Source of the DNA: Microbacterium hydrocarbonoxydans | GTDB lineage: Bacteria > Actinomycetota > Actinomycetes > Actinomycetales > Microbacteriaceae | Length of the DNA: 64,000 nucleotides | Reading direction: 5' to 3' | NCBI RefSeq assembly: GCF_904831005.1 | Contig: NZ_LR882982.1 | Span: 2,418,001 to 2,482,000 of the forward strand | Shown here: positions 49,202 through 57,675 of the stretch, one piece after another | Position numbering within the stretch: position 1 is the first letter of the stretch | Layout of the letters: the number at the start of each line of letters is the position of its first letter | The notes under the pieces: generated by a model | Told to the model about the DNA's origin: nothing | What the model saw: only the letters and a program-made list of their open reading frames with translations | Databases searched by the model: none | Program-made: the position numbers and the translations under genes

Positions 49202-50176
49202 ATGAGCCAGACGAAAGAATCCTCGAACCTCGCGGGGGCGGCCACCGGCCGCCCCCGTACCCCGGCGAACCGCTCGCGTGCGGCCGCCGGCAGACCGGGC
49301 GGCAAGGACCTGCTGCAGGCGCTGCCCTGGATCGCCCCCGCGCTGCTGCTCATCATCGGCGTGGTGCTGTTCCCCGCCGGGGTGATGTTCTTCAACTCCA
49401 CCCGCGACATCTCGCTCTCGGGTCTCGACAAGGGATCGGTCGGCTTCGACAACTTCGTGACGGTGTTCACGTTCGCCGAGTTCTGGCCGATCATCTTCCG
49501 CACCATCGTCTGGGTCGTCGTGGTGGTGAGCTTCACCGTGATGATCTCGCTCGGGCTCGCTCAGATCCTCAACAAGGCGTTCCCCGGACGCCAGATCGTG
49601 CGCATGGCCGTGATCGTGCCGTGGGCGGCTTCCGTCGTGATGACGACGATGGTCTTCTACTACAGCCTCGAGCCGTACTTCGGCGTCTTCAACAAGTTCC
49701 TCTACGACATCGGACTCGCAGACGACGCCGTCGGATACGGCTGGACCAAGAATCCGGCCACCGCGTTCGCCTGGTCGATCGTGATCGCGATCTTCGTGTC
49801 GCTGCCCTTCACGACCTACACGATCCTGGCGGGGCTGCAGACGGTTCCGGCCGACACTCTCGAGGCCGCCAAGATGGACGGCGCCGGCGCCGCGCGCACG
49901 TACTGGACGATCGTGCTGCCGCAGCTGCGGAGCGCTCTCGCGGTCGCCGTGCTCATCAACATCATCAACGTGTTCAACTCGCTGCCGATCCTCAAGGTGA
50001 TGACCGGGTCGATCCCCGGATACGGCGCCGACACCATCATGACGATGATCTTCAAGTACATCGAGCTGCAGAAGAAGGTCGACGTCGCGAGCGCGCTCTC
50101 GGTCGTGGCCTTCCTCATCGTGATCGTGATCGTCGCGATCTACGTCAAGGCCGTCAAGCCCATGAAGGAGGTCTGA
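49202..50176 (+). CDS. ABC sugar transporter permease 1 (MalF/UgpA-like)
   Basis: The 324-aa permease has six or more helices and the coupling motif EAAKMDGAGAARTYWTIVLP near the C-terminus. A hydrophilic N-terminal stretch of about 35 residues precedes the first helix. It forms a heterodimeric channel with the next gene's product. No ATPase gene is present in the locus, so a shared MsiK/UgpC-type ATPase encoded elsewhere must serve it. Confidence 0.92.
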   Translation: MSQTKESSNLAGAATGRPRTPANRSRAAAGRPGGKDLLQALPWIAPALLLIIGVVLFPAGVMFFNSTRDISLSGLDKGSVGFDNFVTVFTFAEFWPIIFRTIVWVVVVVSFTVMISLGLAQILNKAFPGRQIVRMAVIVPWAASVVMTTMVFYYSLEPYFGVFNKFLYDIGLADDAVGYGWTKNPATAFAWSIVIAIFVSLPFTTYTILAGLQTVPADTLEAAKMDGAGAARTYWTIVLPQLRSALAVAVLINIINVFNSLPILKVMTGSIPGYGADTIMTMIFKYIELQKKVDVASALSVVAFLIVIVIVAIYVKAVKPMKEV

Positions 50177-50178
50177 TC

Positions 50179-51099
50179 ATGACCCTGACCGAGACCGCCC
50201 TCGTCACGACCGCAGGTTCCGACGCCGCGCCGCGCATCCCCGGTCGCAAGCGCCGCTACACCGAAGACCAGGTCACGCTGCCGCGCGTCATCCTGCGCAT
50301 GGCCGCCGGCATCCTGGTGCTCGCGATCTTCGTGCTGCCGTATCTGATCATGTTCGCAGGGTCTGTGAAGACCAAGTCGCAGATCCGCTCGGTCGACCCG
50401 ACCTACCTGCCGATCGAGTGGCACTGGGAGAACTACATCTCGATGTGGTCGACCCCTGAGACGCCGCTGCCCTACAACCTGATCTCGACGATCATCATCG
50501 CCGTGTTCGCGACGCTCCTCGTGCTCGTCGTCTCGCTGCCGGCCGCGTACTACACCGCTCGGTTCAAGTTCCCCGGCCGCATGGTCTTCCTGTTCCTCGT
50601 GATCGTGACGCAGATGCTTCAGCCGGCCGTGCTCACGTCGGGGCTGTTCCGCCAGTTCACGGTGCTCGGGCTCGGCGACACGTGGGCGGCGATGATCTTC
50701 ATCAACGCGGCTTTCAACCTGTCGTTCGCGGTGTGGATCATGCACTCGTTCTTCGCCGGCATCCCCAAGGAGATCGACGAAGCCGCCCAGATCGACGGAG
50801 CAGGACGCTTCACCGTGCTGTTCAAGATCAACCTGCCGCTCGTGTGGCCCGGCATCGTCACCGCGATCGTGTTCACCTTCGTCGCGTGCTGGAACGAGTT
50901 CGCCGCATCGCTCGTGATCCTCTCGACCGACAAGAACCAGCCGCTCTCGGTGGCGCTGACCAAGTTCGTCGGGCAGTACGAGACCAGCTGGCAGTACGTG
51001 TTCGGCGTCTCGATCGTCGCGATCCTGCCCGTCGTCATCCTGTTCATGCTCATCGAGAAGCGCCTGGTCGGCGGCCTGACCGCCGGCAGCGTGAAGTAG
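50179..51099 (+). CDS. ABC sugar transporter permease 2 (MalG/UgpE-like)
   Basis: The 306-aa permease has six helices and the coupling motif EIDEAAQIDGAGRFTVLFKI. AAGGAGG, which overlaps the end of the previous gene, is a strong ribosome site. It starts 2 nt after the permease 1 stop and ends the transporter operon. Confidence 0.92.
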   Translation: MTLTETALVTTAGSDAAPRIPGRKRRYTEDQVTLPRVILRMAAGILVLAIFVLPYLIMFAGSVKTKSQIRSVDPTYLPIEWHWENYISMWSTPETPLPYNLISTIIIAVFATLLVLVVSLPAAYYTARFKFPGRMVFLFLVIVTQMLQPAVLTSGLFRQFTVLGLGDTWAAMIFINAAFNLSFAVWIMHSFFAGIPKEIDEAAQIDGAGRFTVLFKINLPLVWPGIVTAIVFTFVACWNEFAASLVILSTDKNQPLSVALTKFVGQYETSWQYVFGVSIVAILPVVILFMLIEKRLVGGLTAGSVK

Positions 51100-51119
51100 G
51101 TCGGACGCGTCCTGTCGGG

Positions 51120-51425
51120 GGTTCGTGTCGGGGGGTTCCGGTCGGGGGGTTCCGGTCGCAGTTGGTGCCGCCCGAGCACCGCGCCCCGGGGTTCCGGTCG
51201 GGGCGTTCCGGTCGCACTTCGTGCCGCCCGAGCACCGCGCCCCGACGTTCCGGTCGCAGTTCGTGCCGCCCGAGCACCGCGCTCCGACGTTCCGGTCGCA
51301 GTCCGTGCCGCCCGAGCACCCCGCCCCGACGTTCCGGTCGCAGTTCGTGCCGCCCGAGCTGCGTGGAGGCGGCACGAATTGCGACTGGAAGCCCGGCGGC
51401 CAGCACGAACTGCGACCGGAAGGGT
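51120..51425. repeat. Repeat family A array 4
   Basis: Forward cores (GTCGCAGTTCGTGCCGCCC or its G-to-C variant) start at 51155, 51211, 51253, 51295 and 51337; the last four are exactly 42 bp apart. Inverted cores (GGCACGAATTGCGACTGG and GCACGAACTGCGACCGG) follow near 51371 and 51402. The array fills the gap between the sugar permease gene and a lipoprotein gene. No ORF is convincing. Confidence 0.9.
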
Positions 51426-51509
51426 GTGCGTCGACACAGGTCGGCGGGTGGCGCTCGGCATCCGTGCCCCGCAGCTGCGAGACAATCGGACAGACCATGA
51501 GGGGGTTCG

Positions 51510-52313
51510 ATGAACGATGCACGCGGAATCATGATGGCCGGACGCGCAATCGCGGTGACGATGGCGCTGGGGATCGCACTGAGCGGATGCACCGGGGCGA
51601 GCACCGGAGACAGCACCGCTCCGACATCGAGCGCGACTCCAGAGGCACCGGCGCAGGCAGTCGATGTCGATGTCGCCGCCGACCTGAGCGCCCCACCCGT
51701 CTCCGGTACCGGCCCGACCGCCCCCTTCCCGGGAGTCGACTTCCCCATCCCCGAAGGCGCCCGCTCGCTCGAACTCGACCTCGTCTGCGCGAGCGACGCG
51801 CGGATCACCGTCGAGGTGGGAGACTCCATGGCGACCGGACAGGCGGTGCTCGAAGGCACGTGCGGTGCAGCCGCACAGACGATGGTCTGGCCGATCAGCG
51901 AGAAGACCTCGCCCACCCTCAACGTCTGGGCTCCTGAGGGCGTCGCATGGACCGCCACGCCTCGGTTCTCGACCGCGGAGTTCGTGACCGATGAGACGAT
52001 CGCCGCCGAGTGCGCCGCATTCGGCGACGTCTACAGTGCGCTCATGAACGCCGACCAAGAATACCGGCACTACCAGGCGTTCGGCCTCGACGAGTGGACC
52101 TCACGTGTCGACGCGGCCGCCGCCGACCTCGCAGCGCTCGCGAACTCGTCGACCTCGACCATGGCGCCCGGGTTCGCGCAGCTCTTGGCGACTCTGCAGA
52201 GCCCCGATCGCGTCGCCGGAGAGGTGTCGATCATCAACCCGAACGACCTGCTCGGCGATGCCTGCGCCGTCAACCACACCCCGCTGGTGCTGAACGCCGA
52301 GTTCGGCGGCTGA
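51510..52313 (+). CDS. Putative lipoprotein of unknown function
   Basis: The 267-aa protein has a lipobox ending GIALSGC (Cys27), then a Thr/Ser/Pro-rich linker of about 35 residues. Two regions follow: one beta-rich (about 75-150), with the cysteine pair in LVCASDA and EGTCGAAA, and one helical (about 150-260). No family was recognised. GAGGGGG lies 5 nt before the ATG. It is flanked on both sides by family A repeat arrays. Confidence 0.8.
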   Translation: MNDARGIMMAGRAIAVTMALGIALSGCTGASTGDSTAPTSSATPEAPAQAVDVDVAADLSAPPVSGTGPTAPFPGVDFPIPEGARSLELDLVCASDARITVEVGDSMATGQAVLEGTCGAAAQTMVWPISEKTSPTLNVWAPEGVAWTATPRFSTAEFVTDETIAAECAAFGDVYSALMNADQEYRHYQAFGLDEWTSRVDAAAADLAALANSSTSTMAPGFAQLLATLQSPDRVAGEVSIINPNDLLGDACAVNHTPLVLNAEFGG

Positions 52314-52380
52314 AGCCCGCCGCGCGCCGTCGCCCCCGATCGTCCCTCCGCGCCTCGCGCCGCGCGAGCCCGCTCACCCC

Positions 52381-52600
52381 CCTCCCGTCGCACTTCGTGC
52401 CGCCCGACACCACCCACCCGCACTCCCGTCGCACTTCGTGCCGCGCGACACCACCCACCCGCCCTCCCGTCGCACTTCGTGCCGCCCGACACCACCCACC
52501 CCGCACTCCCGTAGCACTTCGTGCCGCCCGAGCGGACTTTGGACGGCACGAAGTGCGACCGGAAGGTCGAACGCAGACACAAAGTGCGACCGGAAGGTTG
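52381..52600. repeat. Repeat family A array 5
   Basis: Forward cores (GTCGCACTTCGTGCCGC type) start at 52387, 52428, 52469 and 52511, at 41-42 bp steps. Inverted cores (GGCACGAAGTGCGACCGG and ACACAAAGTGCGACCGG) follow near 52545 and 52577. This variant has the extra inner palindrome GCAC-TTC-GTGC. It lies between the convergent lipoprotein and ROK-regulator genes. Confidence 0.9.
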
Positions 52601-52654
52601 GGAGCGGGCGTAATCGGACGGGACGCGGTGCAGCGCAGCCGGTCAGCCGACTAG

Positions 52655-52775
52655 GACACCGGAGCGGATGCGGACGCCCGACCGGATGCGGACGCGGACG
52701 CCGCCCCAGACGCAGACTAGGCCGCCCCGGACGCCGCCCCAGACGCCGCCCCGGACGCCGCCCCGGATGCTGCGC
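52655..52775. repeat. GGATGCGGACGC / GACGCCGCCCC tandem repeats at the ROK-gene end
   Basis: Short 6-12 bp repeats span the stop codon of the ROK regulator gene and encode its AASG-repeat tail. Copy number changes here would alter the protein end only. Confidence 0.65.
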
Positions 52776-53916
52776 GCAACTGCGCCGGACTCCAGCGCAC
52801 CCCGAGAGCACTCGACAGCGCCACCTGTGCCACACCGGTCGCGATCGATGCGTCGGCATCCGCATACCGCACCGGGACGTCCGCCGTGCCCGTCGCGGTG
52901 TAGTCGATCTCGGCCTGCACGAGCGCGAGGAACCGGTCGCCGAGAGCCCGCGCCGGACCACCGATCACGACCTCAGCCGCGTCGAGCACGGCAGCGATGA
53001 GCTTGACCGTGCGCGCCAGCGCCCTCGCTCCCTCGGCGAGCAGCCGCTCGTCGGTGGCTGCCGCCAACGCCGCGATGGTCTCAGCATCCATCGCATCGTC
53101 GAATTGCTCGCCGAGCATGGCCGTCATCGATGCCACCGATTCGAGACATCCTCGACGTCCGCAGCGGCAGGCCCGTGCGTCGTCGTCGAACTGCACCTGC
53201 ACGTGGCCGATCTCTCCGGCACGATCGCGGGGTCCCGGCGCGAGCTCGCCGTCGAGAGTGACCGCCGCGCCGATGCCGGTGCCGATGTGGATGAACAGCC
53301 GATAGCCCGAGGACTCGTCCTCACGTGCGGCCTCGGCGATCGCCTCGGCGTCGACATCGTTGACGAGAAGTACCGGAATTCCGAGTACCTTCTCGAAACG
53401 CTCGGCGAGGGGGACGTCGGTCCAGCCCAGCTGCACGCTCTCGAACACACGGCGCCCATCGGTCGTGCCGGGCAGCTGCACTCCCGCAACGAGCAGACGG
53501 CCGGCGAACGAGACCGCGAGCTCGGCGACGGCGTCGTCGAGCATCCGGTCGCGCGTCGTCTCGGAGTACACGACCGTCCGCGAATAGAGCTCGCTGCCGT
53601 CGAGGGCGATCAACGCGAAGCGCGCATCGGTCGGCCTGATGACCACCACGACGATCAGGTGATGGTCGCCGTCGATACTCAGCGTCGTCGGTCGCTTGCC
53701 GCCGGTACTCACGGCCTGCTCTCCGTCGACGACGAGGCGCAGTTCGATCAGTTCGGCGACGAGAGACGAGGCCGTCGCGGCCGTGAGCCCGGTCGCTCGC
53801 GCGATGCCTGCGCGCGTCTGCGCACCGGGGTCGTGGAACACGAGCTGCAGAGCCCGTCGCAGGTTCGCGCGCCGGACGGACGCCTGTGTGTCGAGCGCGT
53901 CGTCGCCGTTCAGCAT
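52717..53916 (-). CDS. ROK-family transcriptional regulator (NagC/XylR type)
   Basis: The 399-aa protein has an N-terminal winged helix (RRANLRRALQLVFHDPGA, then RAGIARATGLTAATASSLVAEL) and a ROK sugar-binding/kinase-like domain with the zinc motif GHVQVQFDDDARACRCGRRG. The C-terminus ends in four AASG repeats encoded by a short DNA repeat. A perfect palindrome lies about 63 bp upstream of its start, so it is probably autoregulated. The sugar effector and other targets are unknown; the amino-sugar importer two genes away is possible. Confidence 0.9.
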   Translation of the reverse strand: MLNGDDALDTQASVRRANLRRALQLVFHDPGAQTRAGIARATGLTAATASSLVAELIELRLVVDGEQAVSTGGKRPTTLSIDGDHHLIVVVVIRPTDARFALIALDGSELYSRTVVYSETTRDRMLDDAVAELAVSFAGRLLVAGVQLPGTTDGRRVFESVQLGWTDVPLAERFEKVLGIPVLLVNDVDAEAIAEAAREDESSGYRLFIHIGTGIGAAVTLDGELAPGPRDRAGEIGHVQVQFDDDARACRCGRRGCLESVASMTAMLGEQFDDAMDAETIAALAAATDERLLAEGARALARTVKLIAAVLDAAEVVIGGPARALGDRFLALVQAEIDYTATGTADVPVRYADADASIATGVAQVALSSALGVRWSPAQLRAASGAASGAASGAASGAA

Positions 53917-53978
53917 CGATCCTGACCCACTGTCGGATTCGGTTGACAGACCAGGGTCTCCTGCGTACCCTCGGTCAT

Positions 53979-53995
53979 AGTTTATTCAATAAACT
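53979..53995. promoter_or_regulatory. ROK-type operator palindrome
   Basis: AGTTTATTCAATAAACT is a perfect 17-bp palindrome about 63 bp before the ROK regulator start. ROK repressors of the XylR/NagC type bind sites of the TTTATT-N-AATAAA kind. Confidence 0.75.
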
Positions 53996-54006
53996 TAGTT
54001 CGGTCC

Positions 54007-54045
54007 CCGGGCGAGTGAGTGCTGCACACACTGTCACTCGCCCGG
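54007..54045 (-). terminator. Terminator of the chorismate-mutase-like gene
   Basis: Perfect 12-bp arms CCGGGCGAGTGA (54007-54018) and its complement (54034-54045) lie 10 nt beyond the stop codon at 54055. Confidence 0.7.
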
Positions 54046-54054
54046 ACGACCGGA

Positions 54055-54354
54055 TCATCGCCCTTCGGCGGCTTCCGTGTGGTGGCGGATCACCTCTGCC
54101 ACGACGAAGTTGAACCACTTCTCGGCGAATTCGGGGTCGAGATGCGCCTGCTCGGCGAGCGCCCGCAGCCGCGAGACCTGCTGCTCTTCGCGACCAGGGT
54201 CGGATGCCGGCATCTCATGCTCGGCCTTGAGCTGGCCGACCTGCTGCGTGGCGCGAAAGCGCTCGGCGAGCATGAAGATGAGGGCGGCATCGATGTTGTC
54301 GATGCTCGAGCGCAGTCGGAGCAGTTCAGCCCGAGGATCTTCGGCGGCGGTCAT
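54055..54354 (-). CDS. Chorismate mutase (AroQ-like, short helical form)
   Basis: The 99-aa all-helical protein has the AroQ pattern ELLRLRSSIDNIDAALIFMLAERF with conserved Arg and Asp, then QVGQLKAEHEM (Lys of the active site) and a third helix. Chorismate mutase turns chorismate into prephenate in Phe/Tyr synthesis. TAGAGT lies 7 nt before the ATG on this strand (leaderless), which is why the shorter start is chosen. It is a stand-alone gene. Confidence 0.87.
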   Translation of the reverse strand: MTAAEDPRAELLRLRSSIDNIDAALIFMLAERFRATQQVGQLKAEHEMPASDPGREEQQVSRLRALAEQAHLDPEFAEKWFNFVVAEVIRHHTEAAEGR

Positions 54355-54404
54355 GCCCACTACTCTACGGAAGCGACGGGCGGCCCTGCCGCTATCGTGA
54401 GCAC

Positions 54405-55616
54405 ATGACCGAAGACGAGAAGGTTCCGGCCGCACGCACGACGGATGCCGCGTCCGATATGCCGGATGCCGCGTCTCTGCCGGGCTTCCCCGGCGCCACC
54501 GCCACGTCAGCCGTCGCGGTTCCGGTCGAGCACGCCGATGGCGCAGCGCCCGTGCGCCGAGTCGTCGTGGAGCCGATGACGCCGAGCCGGTCGTTCTGGA
54601 CCCGCATCGACCGCCCGTTCGTCTTCGGCTTCCTCGTGACGCTCGGTGGCCTCGCCGCCATCGTGCTCGGCCTCGCGATGGCGAACCTGTCGACAGTTCT
54701 CATCTACATCGCGCTCGCCCTGTTCGCCGCCCTGGGACTCGACCCCACTGTGCGCTTCCTCGAGCGCCGCGGTCTCTCGCGTGCGATCTCGGTGGTCGTC
54801 GCGATCCTCGGTCTCATCGTCGTGGCGGGTCTGGTGGTGTGGATGGTGGTGCCGGTCGTGATCGACCAGATCGCGAGCTTCGTGCGATCGGTGCCGGGGA
54901 TGATCCAGGAGTTCACGCGCAGCGACGTCTATGCCACGCTCGACGCCCAGTTCGGCGACCAGTTCCAGGATCTCGTCGCCGACGTGCAGAGGTTCCTCAC
55001 CGATCCCGGCAACATCGCTGCGATCGGCGGAGGGGCGCTGCAGGTCGGCGCTTCGATCGCCAACGCCATCTCGGGCATCATCGTCGTGCTCGTGCTCACG
55101 CTCTACTTCGTCGCGACTCTGCCCTCGATGAAGTCGAACCTGCTGCGTCTCGCTCCTGCCCGCGACCGCGAGCGCGCCAGAGACATCACCGACCAGATCA
55201 CCGACTCGGTCGGCGCCTACGTCATGGGAATGGTCGTGCTCGCGTTCTGCAACGCCGTGCTCGCCTTCCTGCTGTACCTGTTCCTCGGCTTGCCGTTCCC
55301 GCCGCTCATGGCGACGGTCGCGTTCTGCATCACCCTGATCCCGCTCGTCGGATCGGTGATCTTCTGGATCATCGGCACGAGCCTCGCCCTGTTCACCAAT
55401 CCCATCGCAGCGCTCGTGTTCGCTCTCATCTACCTCGTCTACATGCAGATCGAGGCCTACGTCATCACGCCGCGCGTCATGAACAAGGCTGTCGCCGTCC
55501 CCGGATCCCTCGTGGTGATCGGCGCCCTCGCCGGCGGCACCCTGCTCGGGCTGCTCGGGGCGCTCGTGGCGGTGCCGGTCGCGGCATCCATCCTGATCAT
55601 CATCAGCAGGTGCTGA
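54405..55616 (+). CDS. AI-2E family transporter (PerM-like), apparent 3' frameshift
   Basis: The 403-aa permease has about eight membrane helices and family motifs including GIIVVLVLTLYFVATLP and LPFPPLMATVAFCITLIPLVGSVI. TATCGT lies 6 nt before the ATG (leaderless). The present frame ends ...ILIIISRC. In the frame reached by adding one base near 55607, the sequence continues QVLIPRQDARV and stops at 55642, the kind of ending expected in this family. The end is therefore probably a 1-nt deletion or a sequencing error. The substrate is unknown. Confidence 0.88.
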   Translation: MTEDEKVPAARTTDAASDMPDAASLPGFPGATATSAVAVPVEHADGAAPVRRVVVEPMTPSRSFWTRIDRPFVFGFLVTLGGLAAIVLGLAMANLSTVLIYIALALFAALGLDPTVRFLERRGLSRAISVVVAILGLIVVAGLVVWMVVPVVIDQIASFVRSVPGMIQEFTRSDVYATLDAQFGDQFQDLVADVQRFLTDPGNIAAIGGGALQVGASIANAISGIIVVLVLTLYFVATLPSMKSNLLRLAPARDRERARDITDQITDSVGAYVMGMVVLAFCNAVLAFLLYLFLGLPFPPLMATVAFCITLIPLVGSVIFWIIGTSLALFTNPIAALVFALIYLVYMQIEAYVITPRVMNKAVAVPGSLVVIGALAGGTLLGLLGALVAVPVAASILIIISRC

Positions 55617-55666
55617 TCCCGCGACAGGACGCCCGCGTCTAGCATCCGCCGCCCGCCCACCCACCC

Positions 55667-55892
55667 GGCGAAACCCGCCATCCCGCACGAAACCCATGCC
55701 CCGCACACGGGTCTCGTGCAGAAACGGCGGTTTCGCCACAGCGCCCCGCCCGGCTCGTCGCCCCACTCGGTTCGTCGCCCCACTCGGTTCGTCGCCCCAC
55801 TCGGCGAAACCACCCATCCCGCACGAAACCCGCCATCCTGCACGAAACCCCCGCCCCGCACACGGGTCTCGTGCAGAGAAGGCGGTTTCGCC
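55667..55892. repeat. Repeat family C: two CGAAACC palindromes with tandem repeats between
   Basis: Element 1 (55667-55737) and element 2 (55803-55892) each begin GGCGAAACC, contain CGCACGAAACCC and GGGTCTCGTGCAG as an inner inverted pair, and end GGCGGTTTCGCC, so each folds into a long hairpin. Both are followed by ACAGCGCCCCGCC. Between them TTCGTCGCCCCACTCGG is repeated about three times. No gene lies in this gap. Confidence 0.85.
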
Positions 55893-55909
55893 ACAGCGCC
55901 CCGCCACGC

Positions 55910-55946
55910 AGAAGTGCCCGGCCCCCTGACGGGACCGGGCACTTCT
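55910..55946 (-). terminator. Terminator of the second osmoprotectant operon
   Basis: Perfect 12-bp arms AGAAGTGCCCGG (55910-55921) and its complement (55935-55946) lie 18 nt past the stop codon at 55964. Confidence 0.75.
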
Positions 55947-55963
55947 CAGAGAACTGCTCGCGA

Positions 55964-56887
55964 TCAGGCGAGGTCGTTGTCTGCGAGCCACTTCTTCGCG
56001 ATGTCAGCGGACGACTGCTCCTCGACCGTGCTCAGCACGTTGAGGGCGACGAGCTCGTCGCCGGTCAGCTTGGCGCTGATCGCGTTGAGGACATCGGAGA
56101 CATCGTCCGCGATGTCGCTCGAGACGATCGGCACCACGTTCGACGAGATGATCAGGTTCTCGGGGTCTTCGAGCGCCACGATCTCCTCGGTCTCGAAGGC
56201 CGGGTCGGCGGTGTAGATGTCAGCGACCTGGATCTGGCCGGCGAGCAGCGACTCGAGTGTGGTCGGGCCGGTGGCCGAGAACGTCAGGTCGACGCCGTAG
56301 ACCTCTTTGGCCTTGGCCGGGCTGTACGGGCGCTGCTCGAACTCGGGGGCAGCGCCGATCGTGACCTCGGAGGTGACCTTCGAGAGGTCGCCGATGGTCG
56401 TCAGGCCGTTCTCCTCGGCGAAGCTCTTCAGCACCGTGTAGGAGTCCTGGTCGGTCGCCTCGGCGAAATCGAGAGCGGTGAGGCTCTCGGGCAGCGCCTC
56501 CTGCAGGGCCGCGTAGACGTCGTCGGGACTCGTGACATCGACCTCGTCATCCGAGATGTACTCGAGCAGGCTGCCCGTGTACTCGGGGAAGACGTTGATC
56601 TCGCCCGACTCGACATCGGGCATGTACGCATCGCGCTGACCGATGTTGAGCTTCTTCTCGACGTCGAAGCCGGCGCCCTCGAGAGCCTGCGCGTAGATCT
56701 CGGCGATGATCTCGTTGGAGTAGTACGCCTGCGAGCCGACGACGATCGTGTCGCCGCTGCCCGATTCCTCTGCCGAGTCGGACGGCTCGTCGAGCGGGTT
56801 GCTCGAAGAGCAGGCGGACAGGGCGAGTGCTGCCGCGGCGACAAGACCGACGGCGAAGACAGAACGCTTGCCTCGTGCTGTGAACAT
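55964..56887 (-). CDS. Osmoprotectant ABC transporter substrate-binding lipoprotein (OpuCC/ProX type)
   Basis: The 307-aa lipoprotein has a lipobox ending LALSAC (Cys26), a Ser/Glu linker and a binding domain with GSQAYYSNEIIAEIYAQAL and VFPEYTGSLLEY, the OsmF/OpuCC pattern for choline, betaine or related compounds. It is the last gene of an ATPase-permease-permease-binding-protein operon, 53 nt after the second permease. It differs in type from the proX gene at 23 kb, so the two systems are not a duplication. Confidence 0.92.
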   Translation of the reverse strand: MFTARGKRSVFAVGLVAAAALALSACSSSNPLDEPSDSAEESGSGDTIVVGSQAYYSNEIIAEIYAQALEGAGFDVEKKLNIGQRDAYMPDVESGEINVFPEYTGSLLEYISDDEVDVTSPDDVYAALQEALPESLTALDFAEATDQDSYTVLKSFAEENGLTTIGDLSKVTSEVTIGAAPEFEQRPYSPAKAKEVYGVDLTFSATGPTTLESLLAGQIQVADIYTADPAFETEEIVALEDPENLIISSNVVPIVSSDIADDVSDVLNAISAKLTGDELVALNVLSTVEEQSSADIAKKWLADNDLA

Positions 56888-56940
56888 GGACTTCCTCTTC
56901 TCTGGGACTGCTGTGGGGGACATCACGGTGGATGGATGAT

Positions 56941-57675
56941 TCAGGCGGCAGCCGGTTCGACGGCCGTGGGGCGAGCCGCCGCGCGTGACCGGCGGCGCGT
57001 GGGGCGACCGGTGCGCAGCCCGGCCGGTACGGCGGCATGCTGCAACGCCGCGAAGATGAGGTCGACGAGCAGCGCGAGCACGGCGACGATGATGGCACCG
57101 GCGAGCACCTGATCGAACCGCCGCAGTGGGATTCCCTGGATGATGGGCCACCCGAGTCCACCGAGGTTGACGTAGGCCGCGATCGTGACGGTCGCGATGA
57201 CCTGCAGCAGCGCCGAGCGGATGCCGCCGACGAGCAGCGGCATGCCGAGCGGCACCTCGACCTTCCAGAACACCTGCCAGCCGGTCATCCCCATCGACTT
57301 CGCGGCGTCGATCACTCGACGGTCGATCGCTTCGAGTCCTGTGTAGGCGCCCGCGAGCAGCGAGGGGATCGCGAGGAGGACGAACGTGATGATCGCGGCC
57401 TCGGGGATGCGGAGCACGCCGAGCAGCAGGACGAGAAGCACCATGAGGCCGAAGGCCGGGATCGCGCGCGCGGCTCCCGACACGGCGACGGCGATCTCGC
57501 GGCCACGGCCGGTGTGGCCGATCAGCCAGCCGATCGGCAGGGCGATGAGCGCGGCGATGACGACCGAGATGACGGTGAGCAGGAGGTGCTGCCCGAGGAG
57601 CACCGGCAGGGCATAGCGCCCCTGCCACTGCTCGGGAGCGAGCATCCAGGCGATGGCTTCGAGGAAGAGGTTCAT
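56941..57675 (-). CDS. Osmoprotectant ABC transporter permease 2
   Basis: The 244-aa permease has five to six helices and the coupling loop DRRVIDAAKSMGMTGWQVFWKV. The C-terminal 30 residues are basic and Arg-rich. Its ATG overlaps the stop of the first permease (ATGA). The two permeases form the channel of an OpuC-type importer. Confidence 0.9.
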   Translation of the reverse strand: MNLFLEAIAWMLAPEQWQGRYALPVLLGQHLLLTVISVVIAALIALPIGWLIGHTGRGREIAVAVSGAARAIPAFGLMVLLVLLLGVLRIPEAAIITFVLLAIPSLLAGAYTGLEAIDRRVIDAAKSMGMTGWQVFWKVEVPLGMPLLVGGIRSALLQVIATVTIAAYVNLGGLGWPIIQGIPLRRFDQVLAGAIIVAVLALLVDLIFAALQHAAVPAGLRTGRPTRRRSRAAARPTAVEPAAA

